NCBI RefSeq assembly: GCF_900451195.1
Contig: NZ_UGHR01000004.1
Coordinates: forward strand, 248,001 to 312,000
Direction: 5' to 3'
DNA length: 64,000 nucleotides
From: Iodobacter fluviatilis
Lineage (GTDB): Bacteria; Pseudomonadota; Gammaproteobacteria; Burkholderiales; Chitinibacteraceae
A model generated the notes under the pieces. It made no database searches. It was not told the DNA's origin and was given only the letters and a program-made list of their open reading frames with translations. Below, piece after piece: positions 8,729-17,328 of this stretch. Every line of letters starts with the position of its first letter. The first letter of the stretch is position 1. A program made the translations under genes and the position numbers.

Positions 8729-9610
8729 ATGCCCATCCTTTTTCCCCTGCTGGCGGTCATGATCTGGGCCACCAATACCGTGGTTTCCAAAGCTGCGGCA
8801 GGCGTGCTTGATCCTGCCGCCATTTCTTTTTACCGCTGGTTTTTAGCGGCTTTAGTGCTCACGCCTTTTTGTCTGAAAGCAGTTTGGCAACAACGACTCG
8901 CCATTCGCCCCTATTTGGGTCAATTTTTAGTGCTGGCATTGTTGGGCATGGTGTTGTTTCAGTGCATTGCCTATTACGCAGCACATAGCACGACCGCCAC
9001 CAATATGGGGGTGATTACTTCTTTGGTGCCGCTTTCATCTTTGCTACTGAATGCATTTATCACTAAAACCAAGCCTAGTGCCGCTGCCGCTCTGGGGATT
9101 TTTTGCTCGTTTTGTGGCGTCTTGTATCTGCTGGGTAAAGGGCATCCTGCCAGCTTGTTACTGAGCGGGGTTAATCATGGTGATGCCCTGATGCTGATCG
9201 GCACGGTGGCCTATGCCCTATATGGCATTCTTTTACGCCGTTGGGCCTTGCCGTTTAGCCACTGGCAGAATCTGTACATACAAATTGTGCTGGCTGTTGT
9301 GATTTTGATTCCGGTGGCGTTTAGTGCGCAAACGATGGCGATTCCGCAGCAGGGCATAGGCTTGGTTCTGTTTGCAGGGATTGCTTCGTCTTTGATTGCC
9401 GCTTATTGCTGGATGCAGGGTGTACATCGCTTAGGTGCTGATCGTACTGCGGTATTTATGAATTTGCTGCCTTTATTCACGGCTTTGATTGCGATGTTCA
9501 GTCTTGGGGAAAAAATTCAAGGCTATCATTTATTAGGTGGCGGTCTGGTGCTGTTCGGGGTTGTTTTGGCACAAATTAAATCATGGCGATTTGCATTGAT
9601 TACAAAATAA
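8729..9610 (+). CDS. EamA/DMT-superfamily metabolite exporter
   Basis: A 293-aa inner-membrane transporter with ten predicted membrane segments in two EamA repeats (about residues 4-135 and 150-285). Typical features are AVMIWATNTVVSKAA at the start, SFYRWFLAALVLTPF, and in the second repeat GDALMLIGTVAYALYGILLRRW and MNLLPLFTALIAMFSLGE. Members export amino acids or other small metabolites. I start it at ATG 8729, since the upstream GTG at 8696 would overlap the likely promoter -10 (8689-8694). Control by the divergent AraC regulator is likely. The substrate is unknown. Confidence 0.88.
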   Translation: MPILFPLLAVMIWATNTVVSKAAAGVLDPAAISFYRWFLAALVLTPFCLKAVWQQRLAIRPYLGQFLVLALLGMVLFQCIAYYAAHSTTATNMGVITSLVPLSSLLLNAFITKTKPSAAAALGIFCSFCGVLYLLGKGHPASLLLSGVNHGDALMLIGTVAYALYGILLRRWALPFSHWQNLYIQIVLAVVILIPVAFSAQTMAIPQQGIGLVLFAGIASSLIAAYCWMQGVHRLGADRTAVFMNLLPLFTALIAMFSLGEKIQGYHLLGGGLVLFGVVLAQIKSWRFALITK

Positions 9611-9639
9611 TGAAATAAAACGTGTTGGGTTTTATTCAC

Positions 9640-9690
9640 AAAAACGCACTTTATTCTTTTGATTGCAAAAGAGGAAAGTGCGTTTTTTTT
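9640..9690 (+). terminator. intrinsic terminator after the EamA gene
   Basis: Long hairpin with outer stem AAAACGCACTTT/AAAGTGCGTTTT and inner stem CTTTTG/CAAAAG, followed by a run of nine T residues. Confidence 0.85.
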
Positions 9691-10255
9691 TGTGGCTCTG
9701 TTAGGTTTTTTTGCCACGGACGCTTGTATTTACTGAGTCATAAGACCTTGCCGCAGATGATTGCCAGCACTTGTATAGCGTAGCTTTTGTGTCTGCTTGT
9801 GTGAGCATCATCGCATTGCGGTGTAAGTTAAAACCCTAGGTGCTGATGTTTTTGGCATAATCCGGTTTTTGGTTTAAAAGTGAGTCCTGAGCGATGTGTT
9901 TTAGTCGGGCTGAGTATCTGGCTTTAAACAGTATTAGTTGCTTCTTATTTATTTAATGGTAATGAACTGATTAATTAAACGAAGTGACCATTAATGATAA
10001 TTAAATAGCGGCTTGCTATAGTGTTTGGGGTTTCTGCAATCGTAATCCATAGAATGATACGAGCAGATTAATGCTTGGGAATAATTAAATACTTATTTAG
10101 CTAGCTTGCCCTTGGCTTATTGTTTTTTAGTGTATTTTTTTTAAAAAATAATGTCTTAGCCTAGCAAGGGGCTGTGTTTGGTTATGCGGCATGACTGAAG
10201 TTTTAAAATTAAATGGTTTGATGCGCTGGCATCAAGCCGGGGAGATATAAACATC
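9691..10255. promoter_or_regulatory. AT-rich leader region of the PEP-CTERM gene
   Basis: About 565 bp without a gene. It is AT-rich and contains a perfect inverted repeat TTAATGGT (9953-9960) / ACCATTAA (9987-9994), a possible operator for the gene at 10256. GGGGAGATA lies 7-15 bases before that ATG and is a good ribosome-binding site. I see no riboswitch fold that I recognise and no convincing sigma54 site. Confidence 0.4.
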
Positions 10256-11251
10256 ATGCGAGTGACACATATTATTGCAGCGCTGGGTATTACGCTCAGC
10301 GCGTACGCTCAGGCTGGTATTGTTGATTTTGGCGTTGCCAATGGTTATAGCGGCTTTTTCTTTGGCAATGTGAATGCGGCTTCGGACATTGAAGGCCGTT
10401 TGGCTGTGGGTGGAAACCTGACTTCAGGGTTTGACATCGGCTATCGCAATCCCTATGGCTCCACAGCACCTTCTTTGGTTGTACAAGGTAATGTATCTTT
10501 AACTGGCCCATGGGGCAAAGTGGGCTCTGTTTATAATGGGCCAAAAACTAATATTGATACCAATACATCAATTGGCCCCAGCTCGATTGATCTCAGCTCC
10601 TTGAATAAAGGCAATCTTGTTTATGGTGGTTCATTAGCTGCGGTTAACTGGCAGTATGGAGTGGCTGTAAAGAATGCCAGTTTTCTTGATTTTGCTGCAG
10701 CCAAGACGCAGTTGAGTGGTTTATCTTCCTTCTTATCCGGGCAGGCTCAGCTGGGGAGCTGGACAAACAGTGGTGGTGGCCTAGTTTTGACGGGCGATGG
10801 TCAATCAGATGTGCAGGTTTTTAATCTGGGCAATACGGCACTGCAAAATATCTCACTGAAAAACGTGAAAGCCGGTGCCAATATCATCATCAACAGCACT
10901 TTATCTGATGTCGTATTTTCGGGAGATTTTGGCGGTAATTTAGCCGGATCCAAAGACCCGCTGGCCTTGCATCGTGACCGGATTATTTACAACTTAAGCA
11001 ATGCTAAGAGTGTAAACGTTTCGACCTTCTTAAATGGTAGCGTACTTGCCGTCAATGCAGATGTTGTTGGCTCGGGGCATCTTGAAGGCACGTTGATTGC
11101 TAATTCATTAAGTGCCGGAGCAAATGGCAAACTTGAATTAGGCTACGAGCCCTATAAAGGCAGCGCATTGCCTGTACCAGAGCCTGAAACCTACGCCCTG
11201 ATGGGTTTAGGGCTGGTTGGCTTAGTGATGCGTCGCCGTAGTAAAAAATAA
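10256..11251 (+). CDS. choice-of-anchor A family PEP-CTERM surface protein
   Basis: A 331-aa exported protein. It has a signal peptide (MRVTHIIAALGITLSAYAQA), then a choice-of-anchor A domain starting GIVDFGVANGYSGFFFGNVN with the family's DIEGRLAVGGNL motif (about residues 45-56), and ends in a PEP-CTERM sorting signal: PVPEPETYALMGLGLVGLVM followed by the basic tail RRRSKK. PEP-CTERM proteins are cut and anchored or released by an exosortase (EpsH/XrtA), usually in exopolysaccharide-producing bacteria. No exosortase gene lies in this window, so it must be elsewhere. A monocistronic unit with its own terminator. Its biological role is unknown; surface or biofilm matrix is likely. Confidence 0.92.
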   Translation: MRVTHIIAALGITLSAYAQAGIVDFGVANGYSGFFFGNVNAASDIEGRLAVGGNLTSGFDIGYRNPYGSTAPSLVVQGNVSLTGPWGKVGSVYNGPKTNIDTNTSIGPSSIDLSSLNKGNLVYGGSLAAVNWQYGVAVKNASFLDFAAAKTQLSGLSSFLSGQAQLGSWTNSGGGLVLTGDGQSDVQVFNLGNTALQNISLKNVKAGANIIINSTLSDVVFSGDFGGNLAGSKDPLALHRDRIIYNLSNAKSVNVSTFLNGSVLAVNADVVGSGHLEGTLIANSLSAGANGKLELGYEPYKGSALPVPEPETYALMGLGLVGLVMRRRSKK

Positions 11252-11265
11252 GCAGTGTGATGAAT

Positions 11266-11299
11266 AAAAAAACGGGGAAGCTTTGGCTTCCCCGTTTTT
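11266..11299. terminator. bidirectional terminator between PEP-CTERM gene and metK
   Basis: Stem ACGGGGAAGC/GCTTCCCCGT with TTTG loop, A-run before and T-run after. It lies between two convergent genes and can serve both. Confidence 0.9.
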
Positions 11300-11337
11300 G
11301 TATAGATGGCTGAATCACTCCAGCCCTGATCAATCGC

Positions 11338-12504
11338 TTACAGCCCCGCAGCAGCGCGCAGGATCTCGACTTTATCAGTGCGCTCCCACGAGAAATCTGG
11401 CTCTTCACGGCCAAAGTGGCCGTAGGCTGCAGTGCGTGTGTATACCGGACGCAGCAAATCAAGCATCTGGATAATGCCTTTCGGGCGTAAATCGAAGTGC
11501 TGTTTGATCAGCTCTACAATCTCGTGCTCAGGCAATTTACCTGTGCCCCATGTATCCACCATGATCGATACCGGTTGTGCTACACCAATTGCGTAAGACA
11601 CTTGTACTAGGCATTGCTTGGCAATACCGGCAGCAACGATATTTTTTGCCACATAACGGCCAGCGTAGGCGGCTGAGCGGTCTACCTTGGATGGGTCTTT
11701 ACCCGAGAAAGCACCGCCGCCGTGAGGGGCTGCACCGCCGTAGGTATCCACAATGATTTTACGGCCGGTTAAACCGCAATCGCCCATCGGGCCGCCGATG
11801 ACAAAACGGCCTGTCGGGTTAATCAGGTATTTGGTGCCCACTAATAATTCGGGCGGGATCACTGGCTTAATGATTTCTTCAATCACGGCTTCAGCAAGCT
11901 GAGCGTGGCTGACATCCGGGTGGTGCTGGGTAGACAGTACGATGGTGTCGATGCCGGTGGCCATACCGGTGTCTTTGTCGTAGCGCACGGTTACTTGCGA
12001 TTTAGCATCCGGGCGCAGCCAAGGCAGGCGGCCGTCTTTGCGAACTTCAGACTGGCGCTGCATCAGGCGGTGCGAGTAGTAAATCGGCATAGGCATCAGC
12101 TGCGGTGTTTCATCGCAGGCATAACCAAACATCAGGCCTTGATCGCCAGCGCCTTGGTCTAAATCTAAGCCTTGACCTTCGTTTACACCTTGAGCGATAT
12201 CCGGGCTTTGCTTGTCGTAAGCCACCAGCACCGCGCAAGTTTTGTAATCAAAGCCAATATCGCTATGGTCGTAGCCAATGCGCTTGATGGTATCTCTGGC
12301 AATTTGAATATAATCCACATTGGCATGCGTGGTAATTTCACCAGCTAGGACCACAAGACCGGTATTTACCAGCGTTTCGGCGGCCACGCGGGCGTGTTTG
12401 TCTTGCGTCAGAATAGCGTCAAGGATGGAATCCGAGATTTGGTCTGCCACCTTATCTGGATGGCCTTCAGAAACCGATTCAGAGGTAAAGAGGAATTCTT
12501 GCAT
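11338..12504 (-). CDS. metK: S-adenosylmethionine synthetase
   Basis: A 388-aa enzyme making SAM from methionine and ATP. The start [22 protein letters not shown] is the family N-terminus with the ATP-binding His (GHPDK). Other signatures are [12 protein letters not shown] (about residues 116-127) and the P-loop-like [19 protein letters not shown] (about 259-277). I begin at the complement of 12502-12504, which has AGGGA about 7 bases upstream; a longer frame to 12576 adds residues not found in the family. It is transcribed divergently from the acyltransferase pair. With ahcY at 45.7 kb it forms the SAM/SAH cycle, but no riboswitch is visible in its own leader. Confidence 0.97.
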   Translation of the reverse strand: MQEFLFTSESVSEGHPDKVADQISDSILDAILTQDKHARVAAETLVNTGLVVLAGEITTHANVDYIQIARDTIKRIGYDHSDIGFDYKTCAVLVAYDKQSPDIAQGVNEGQGLDLDQGAGDQGLMFGYACDETPQLMPMPIYYSHRLMQRQSEVRKDGRLPWLRPDAKSQVTVRYDKDTGMATGIDTIVLSTQHHPDVSHAQLAEAVIEEIIKPVIPPELLVGTKYLINPTGRFVIGGPMGDCGLTGRKIIVDTYGGAAPHGGGAFSGKDPSKVDRSAAYAGRYVAKNIVAAGIAKQCLVQVSYAIGVAQPVSIMVDTWGTGKLPEHEIVELIKQHFDLRPKGIIQMLDLLRPVYTRTAAYGHFGREEPDFSWERTDKVEILRAAAGL

Positions 12505-12643
12505 TATTGTTTCCCTGTCAATGAGGGGCTTACTAAGGGTTTTCTTCATAAAGTGATTTGTTACATGCTTGCACAAATGACTTATTGTCCTAAACGCTTA
12601 GTAACAGCCTGTTTTGCCGGTAGAATCCGGAGCCTGCCCTTGG

Positions 12644-13525
12644 ATGCGTAAAAACCTGATGCTGCTGCTTAAACCTATTGCTTACTTGCCCCTATGGCTA
12701 TTTCATGGCCTTGGAGCCTTGCTTGGCTGGCTGGCTTGGCTGTTATCGCCACGCTACAGACAGCGTTTGGCTGCCAACTTGCAGCAGTCGGGTATTGCGC
12801 AAAATGGCGGAGATTATAAGCGATTGCACCGCTTAAGTGTGAGTGCCCATGGCATGGGGGCGTTAGAACTTTTACCAGCTTGGCTTAGAACGCCAGAGCA
12901 GGTTGGCCGTTGGGTGAAGGAACGCGACGGCTGGGAGCATGTTGAAGCGGCAATGCAAAGTGGTCGGCCCATGATGTTTGTTTCTCCGCATCTTGGTGGA
13001 ATCGAGGTCTGTGGTGTGTATATAAGCACACAGATTCCCTGCGTGCTGGCCGCTTTATACCGGCCTCCCAAGCTTAAATGGTTAGAGCCTTTGATGGTGA
13101 CAGGGCGAAACCGCGCCAATGGCCGTGCTGCGCCTGCGAATGCCAGTGGCGTAAAGATCTTACTGCGCACCTTAAAAGAGAAGCAAGCAATTTATATACT
13201 CCCGGATCAGGCTCCCGGGGCAGGGGAAGGAGCTTGGGCTCCATTCTTTGGTAAGCTTGCTTACACCATGACTTTATTGCCTCGTTTAAGCAAATCAACT
13301 CAGCCTGTGATCCTGATGTGCTTTGCCGAGCGCCTGTCTTGGGGGCGTGGATTTAAAATGCATTTTGCCCCGCTGGATGAAGCCTTCGTGGGCGATACAC
13401 AGGCTGATGCCCTTATTTTGAACCGCAATGTAGAAGCCATGATCCGCCGTGCTCCCAGCCAGTATTTGTGGAGTTACAACCGTTATAAGCGCCCCGCAGG
13501 CGCACCCTTGCCCGAGGATGTATGA
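12644..13525 (+). CDS. LpxL/HtrB-like lysophospholipid acyltransferase (first of pair)
   Basis: A 293-aa member of the lipid A late acyltransferase family (LpxL/LpxM type). It has an N-terminal membrane anchor (LLLKPIAYLPLWLFHGLGAL), the catalytic HX4D/E motif as HLGGIE at about residue 111, and the later ILPDQAPG motif at about residue 185. These enzymes add a secondary fatty acyl chain to Kdo-lipid A or related lipids at the inner face of the membrane. I start at ATG 12644 (GGAG upstream), not the TTG at 12614. Its stop overlaps the start of the second acyltransferase by four bases, so the two are translated together. Confidence 0.88.
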   Translation: MRKNLMLLLKPIAYLPLWLFHGLGALLGWLAWLLSPRYRQRLAANLQQSGIAQNGGDYKRLHRLSVSAHGMGALELLPAWLRTPEQVGRWVKERDGWEHVEAAMQSGRPMMFVSPHLGGIEVCGVYISTQIPCVLAALYRPPKLKWLEPLMVTGRNRANGRAAPANASGVKILLRTLKEKQAIYILPDQAPGAGEGAWAPFFGKLAYTMTLLPRLSKSTQPVILMCFAERLSWGRGFKMHFAPLDEAFVGDTQADALILNRNVEAMIRRAPSQYLWSYNRYKRPAGAPLPEDV

Positions 13526-14385
13526 GTTACCGTTTGTTGATTATTTTGTTCTGGTGTTTAAGCTGGCTGCCTTTATCACTCTTACGTTGCCTAGGATCTG
13601 TGCTGGGCCGGGTACTCTATTTTGCAGTAAAAAGCCGGCGTAAAATCGGGCTGACTAATTTACAACTCTGCTTTCCAGAGTGGCCCGAGGGGCAGCATGA
13701 GTGTGTATTAAAACAACACTACCAAGAGCTTTGCACCTGCATTTTTTATTACAGTAAGCTTTGGTTTGGCTCTCAGGCGCAAGTAGAGCGCTTGGTGCGT
13801 CGCGAAGGTTTTGAGCATTTTACTAAGGTAGAAACGGAGCACGTCATTATTCTGGCTCCACATTTTTTGGGGCTGGATTTTGGCGGTGTACGGCATATGG
13901 TTGATCATCGCGGCGCGAGTATGTATTCATCGTCGCACGATAATGCGTTTGATTTAATGCTTCTGCGTGGGCGCAGTCGTTTTAATGAGCCGCTCCTAGT
14001 GAAGCGCAGCGAAGGTATTCGGGGTATTTTGCGGGCCATTAAACAGGGCGTTTGTTTTTACTACCTGCCCGATCAAGATCTGGGGCCTAAAGAATCTGTA
14101 TTTGTTCCATTTTTTGGAATTCAGACGGCCACCGTACCTGGCTTATCGCGTCTTGCCTTAATGGGCAAAGCAAAAGTACTGCCGATGATTACCACGCTGG
14201 AAAAAGACGGCTTTGTTAGCCGTTACTACCCCGCATGGGAAAACTTTCCCAGCGATGATGCGCTGGCGGATACGGCCCGTATGAATGCTTTTATTGAAGA
14301 GCGGATTCGCGAGCACCCTTCGCAGTATTACTGGCTGCACCGCCGCTTTAAAACCCGACCTGAGGGTGAGGCAAGCGTATATTAA
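13522..14385 (+). CDS. LpxL/HtrB-like lipid A acyltransferase (second of pair)
   Basis: A 287-aa homologue of the preceding gene, starting in an ATGA overlap with it. The membrane anchor (LLIILFWCLSWLPLSLLRCL) is followed by the catalytic HX4D motif HFLGLD (about residue 114), the RGRSRFNEPLL region and YYLPDQDLGPKESVFVPFFG, all typical of the lauroyl/myristoyl acyltransferase family. The two paralogues probably act in sequence on lipid A secondary acyl positions. Chain length and order cannot be told from sequence, so I give no symbol. Confidence 0.9.
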   Translation: MSYRLLIILFWCLSWLPLSLLRCLGSVLGRVLYFAVKSRRKIGLTNLQLCFPEWPEGQHECVLKQHYQELCTCIFYYSKLWFGSQAQVERLVRREGFEHFTKVETEHVIILAPHFLGLDFGGVRHMVDHRGASMYSSSHDNAFDLMLLRGRSRFNEPLLVKRSEGIRGILRAIKQGVCFYYLPDQDLGPKESVFVPFFGIQTATVPGLSRLALMGKAKVLPMITTLEKDGFVSRYYPAWENFPSDDALADTARMNAFIEERIREHPSQYYWLHRRFKTRPEGEASVY

Positions 14386-14450
14386 AGCCTTGAATGGGCC
14401 TGTTGCTGCCCTAGCTGTTTTTTTGTGTGGGTAAAGCAGGGCAAAGAGAC

Positions 14451-14483
14451 AGGCCTTTACCAGACTTTGCTAGGTAAAGGCCT
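14451..14483. terminator. hairpin between acyltransferase gene and ptsI
   Basis: Inverted repeat AGGCCTTTACC/GGTAAAGGCCT with an 11-base loop between two convergent genes. There is no long T-run on either side, so it may be a weak or Rho-assisted terminator or an mRNA-end stabiliser. Confidence 0.5.
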
Positions 14484-14536
14484 CTGCTGCTTAAAGCCTG
14501 TTGAGGTGTTTTGTAATCAGCCAGGGCTGCTATTTA

Positions 14537-16270
14537 TCAGTCATCCTGATGCAGCTGCTGCAAAAGTTCACGCAGGCACTGGCTGTCTTCTGCAACCAGC
14601 ATTTTTTCTACCAAAGGCTTAATTTTCTGCATTTGGCCGGTCAGAATTTCTTGTTTTACCTTCAGCAGCTGAATCGGCAGCATAGAAAATCGTCTTAGTC
14701 CAAGGCCCAGTAAAAGCCGCGTGAGCGCCGGGTCGCCCGCCATTTCCCCGCACATCGAAACTGGCTTGCCAAGGCGATTGGCCGTGCTGATCACATGGTG
14801 CAGCAGCTGAATAACGGCCGGGTGCAGCGGATCATAGAGGTGTGAAACTGAATCATCGTTTCGGTCAACGGCCAGCGTGTACTGAATTAAGTCATTTGTG
14901 CCGATCGAGATAAAATCAAGATGCGCTAAAAACTGGGCTACCTGCACGGCTGCTGCGGGCACTTCGATCATGCCGCCCAGCTCGATATTTTCATCAAAAG
15001 CGATATGGTCTTCGCGTAACTGTGCTTTGGCTTCTTCCAGATGCTTACGGGTTTGCCTTACTTCGCCCACATAAGAGAGCATGGGCAGCAGTAGCTTAAT
15101 CTTGCCATAGGCAGAGGCCCGCAGTAGAGCGCGCAGCTGGGTGCGAAACATTTGTGGCTCGGCCATGCAAAGACGAATACCGGTCAGCCCCAGCGCCGGG
15201 TTAGGCGTTTCACGCTCTTGCTGCCATTTAGGTATTTTGTCTTTGCCCAAGTCTACGGTACGAATAATCACCGGCTGGCCTTTCATGGCTTCAGCGACTT
15301 GCTTATAGGCGAGGAACTGTTCTTCTTCTGTGGGTAAATCGGATTCGGATAAAAATAAAAATTCGGAGCGGAACAGGCCCACGCCTGTCGCCCCGTTTTC
15401 TATAGACAAAATGCAATCGTCGGGTACTTCAATATTGGCAAACAGCTCGATTTCTTCGCCATCTTTGGTAACAGGGCGGCTGGTGCGGATATCTTGCAGT
15501 GCTTGTTGTTTTTTCAGCCAGTCTGCTTGCAGATGGCGGTATTCTTTGAGGATGATTTCATCGGGGTCGATAATCACCACGCCGTTAATGCCGTCGACAA
15601 TAATCAGCTCATCTTCGCGGATTAGCTCGCGGGCGTGGCGCAGCGCCAGTACCGATGGCAAATCTAAGCTGCGGGCCAAAATCGCGGTGTGAGAAGTCGG
15701 GCCACCCACATCGGTAATAAAGGCAAGATAGGCCGTATCTTTAAACAACACCATATCGGCCGGGCTGAGGTCATGTGCAACCAGAATGCAGTCGGGGGCA
15801 ATTTCGGCAAGAGCGTGTGAATGGTTTTCGTGGCCTGCCAGCGTTTTAAAAACCCGCTCTACCACCTGAATCACATCGCTGCGGCGCTCTCTGAGGTATT
15901 CGTCTTCGATCTCATCAAACTGAGCGAGCAGTACTTCCAGCTGCAGCTTAAGCGCCCATTCCGCATTGCAATGCTGCTGTTCGATCAGATTGCGTGGCTC
16001 TTTGGAGAGCATATGATCATTTAGCAGCATAATATGCAGCGATAAAAATGCGCCCAGCTCGGCGGGGGCATTTTCAGGGATACTACCCCAAAGCATTTCT
16101 AAGGATTTTCGGGTTACCCGGATGGCATCATCAAAGCGGGCCAGTTCGGCGGGGATGTCTGCATCAGTCAGTTGATAGTGAGCAATTTCGATATCGGCAT
16201 GCGATATAAGGTGGGCCTGCCCAATTGCAATCCCACCCCCAATGCCAATCCCTTGCAGCGTAATGCTCAT
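14537..16270 (-). CDS. ptsI: PTS enzyme I (phosphoenolpyruvate-protein phosphotransferase)
   Basis: A 577-aa cytoplasmic enzyme I that takes phosphate from PEP and passes it to HPr. The active-site His is in GGPTSHTAILARSLDLPSV (about residue 193). The PEP-binding TIM-barrel half shows GVGLFRSEFLF, IIRTVDLGKDK and the signature DFISIGTNDLIQYTLAVDRND, and the catalytic Cys is in VSMCGEMAGDP. It follows ptsH by 138 bp on the same strand. With EIIA(Man) and HPr but no EIIB/EIIC permease in the window, the system is probably regulatory, as in many betaproteobacteria. Confidence 0.97.
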   Translation of the reverse strand: MSITLQGIGIGGGIAIGQAHLISHADIEIAHYQLTDADIPAELARFDDAIRVTRKSLEMLWGSIPENAPAELGAFLSLHIMLLNDHMLSKEPRNLIEQQHCNAEWALKLQLEVLLAQFDEIEDEYLRERRSDVIQVVERVFKTLAGHENHSHALAEIAPDCILVAHDLSPADMVLFKDTAYLAFITDVGGPTSHTAILARSLDLPSVLALRHARELIREDELIIVDGINGVVIIDPDEIILKEYRHLQADWLKKQQALQDIRTSRPVTKDGEEIELFANIEVPDDCILSIENGATGVGLFRSEFLFLSESDLPTEEEQFLAYKQVAEAMKGQPVIIRTVDLGKDKIPKWQQERETPNPALGLTGIRLCMAEPQMFRTQLRALLRASAYGKIKLLLPMLSYVGEVRQTRKHLEEAKAQLREDHIAFDENIELGGMIEVPAAAVQVAQFLAHLDFISIGTNDLIQYTLAVDRNDDSVSHLYDPLHPAVIQLLHHVISTANRLGKPVSMCGEMAGDPALTRLLLGLGLRRFSMLPIQLLKVKQEILTGQMQKIKPLVEKMLVAEDSQCLRELLQQLHQDD

Positions 16271-16408
16271 AAATCTTCCTCTTTTGCCACCGTGCCGGTG
16301 ATCGCGGTCGTTATTTTGAGTACAAAACTGATCTGAACTATCCCTGATAATGCCTGTTGTCTTGCAGTTTTAAATAAATATTTTATGACGGAATGATGAG
16401 ACAGAGCC

Positions 16409-16681
16409 TTATTCGCCTTCGCCAAACTTATCAGCGATTAAGGCAGAGATTGCCGTCATTGCGCTTTCTGCATCCGGACCGTTGTCAGTTTCTAGCAGAA
16501 TTTTGCTGCCTTTGCCTGCAGCTAACATCATGACGCCCATAATTGACTTGGCATTCACCCGTTTTTGATTGCGGCTGAGCCAGACTTCACACTGAAACTG
16601 GCTGGCCAGCTGGGTGAGCTTGCTGGATGCACGGGCATGTAAACCCAATTTGTTTATGATTTCTACTTCACTTGTTGGCAT
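16409..16681 (-). CDS. ptsH: phosphocarrier protein HPr
   Basis: A 90-aa HPr. The phosphorylated His15 lies in KLGLHARASSKL and the regulatory Ser46 in NAKSIMGVMML, the site recognised by HPr kinase. The start at the complement of 16679-16681 is supported by the usual MPTSEVEIINKLGLHA N-terminus. Its ribosome-binding site (AGGA) is formed by the last codons of the EIIA-tail remnant at 16687-16761, which suggests that EIIA and HPr were once directly coupled. It relays phosphate from enzyme I to EIIA. HprK is not in this window. Confidence 0.96.
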   Translation of the reverse strand: MPTSEVEIINKLGLHARASSKLTQLASQFQCEVWLSRNQKRVNAKSIMGVMMLAAGKGSKILLETDNGPDAESAMTAISALIADKFGEGE

Positions 16682-16686
16682 ATCAC

Positions 16687-16761
16687 TTATTCCTGAGCGC
16701 TGCTGAGCAGCTTATAGAGAACACCTTCCAAACCGCCTGAAATTGCTTTACTGACGGCAAT
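16687..16761 (-). pseudogene. remnant of a second EIIA(Man) gene 3' end
   Basis: Translated on the minus strand these 75 bases read as the last 24 codons and stop of an EIIA(Man) gene (VSKAISGGLEGVLY...SSAQE). Compared with the intact gene just upstream (VSKAITGGLEGVLY...DSAQE), 18 of 24 residues and 59 of 75 bases agree by hand alignment. Homology stops abruptly at 16761. The remnant supplies the ribosome-binding site of ptsH. It is either the tail of the ancestral EIIA left after replacement, or an old partial tandem duplication. Confidence 0.8.
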
Positions 16762-16792
16762 CTATACGTCACTTTGCTATCCCGCTGATTTC

Positions 16793-16815
16793 TGCATGCT
16801 GCCGCGCAGCATGCA
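16793..16815. other. hairpin between EIIA and the EIIA remnant
   Basis: Perfect 9-bp stem TGCATGCTG/CAGCATGCA with a CCGCG loop. The operon reads on the minus strand, where no T-run follows, so it is not a normal terminator. It may act as an mRNA processing or stability element between EIIA and ptsH. Confidence 0.6.
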
Positions 16816-16845
16816 AAAAACGCGTTTTACTTTTATTTCTGCTAC

Positions 16846-17247
16846 CTATTCCTGAGCGCTGTCGGGCAGCATATAGAGCACACCTTCTAAGCCTCCGGTA
16901 ATGGCCTTACTCACGACAACTTCAAGCGCCTGGTGGCTGTAGCTCAGTGTTCTGACCAGCATGGGCAGATTTACACCGGCAATCGCTTCTACTTTGCCTG
17001 CCCTGACTAAACGCTGAGCGACATTTGATGGCGTGCCGCCATAGATATCGGTCAGCAGCAGTACACCCGAGCCATCGTCTAATTGGCTGATCATTTCGTT
17101 GGCGCGTCTTACTACGTCGTCGGGCTCATCTGCTTTGCTTACTGATAACTGCAGTAAGTTTGGCAGATCCCGCGCCATAATATGTTGGGCACACGAGACT
17201 AAGGCTTCGCCTAAAGACACATGCGTCACAATGATAATACCAACCAT
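16846..17247 (-). CDS. PTS mannose-family EIIA protein
   Basis: A 133-aa EIIA of the mannose/fructose/sorbose family. The phosphorylated His is His9 in IIIVTHVSLGEAL, and GVLLLTDIYGGTPSNVAQRLV (about residues 60-80) is the family signature. It would accept phosphate from HPr. No partner EIIB, EIIC or EIID genes are present, so it probably serves a regulatory or sensing role, as in other betaproteobacteria with an incomplete PTS. It follows apbE by 81 bp and precedes ptsH, with the remnant of a second EIIA tail in between. Confidence 0.93.
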   Translation of the reverse strand: MVGIIIVTHVSLGEALVSCAQHIMARDLPNLLQLSVSKADEPDDVVRRANEMISQLDDGSGVLLLTDIYGGTPSNVAQRLVRAGKVEAIAGVNLPMLVRTLSYSHQALEVVVSKAITGGLEGVLYMLPDSAQE

Positions 17248-17328
17248 ACCTTCCTACCTTAACGGGTGTAAGTTTGATGTTATTAAATACAAGAAAGCAA
17301 GATGCTCTAAATATACCGCTTTTGCTTG

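Noticed and set aside
12505..12643. Search for a SAM riboswitch before metK
   Set aside because: The 139-bp divergent gap shows no SAM-I or SAM-II core that I recognise.
16793..16815. Hairpin between EIIA and ptsH considered as a terminator
   Set aside because: The adjacent A-run is on the wrong side for minus-strand transcription, so no U-tract would follow. I list it as a structural element only.
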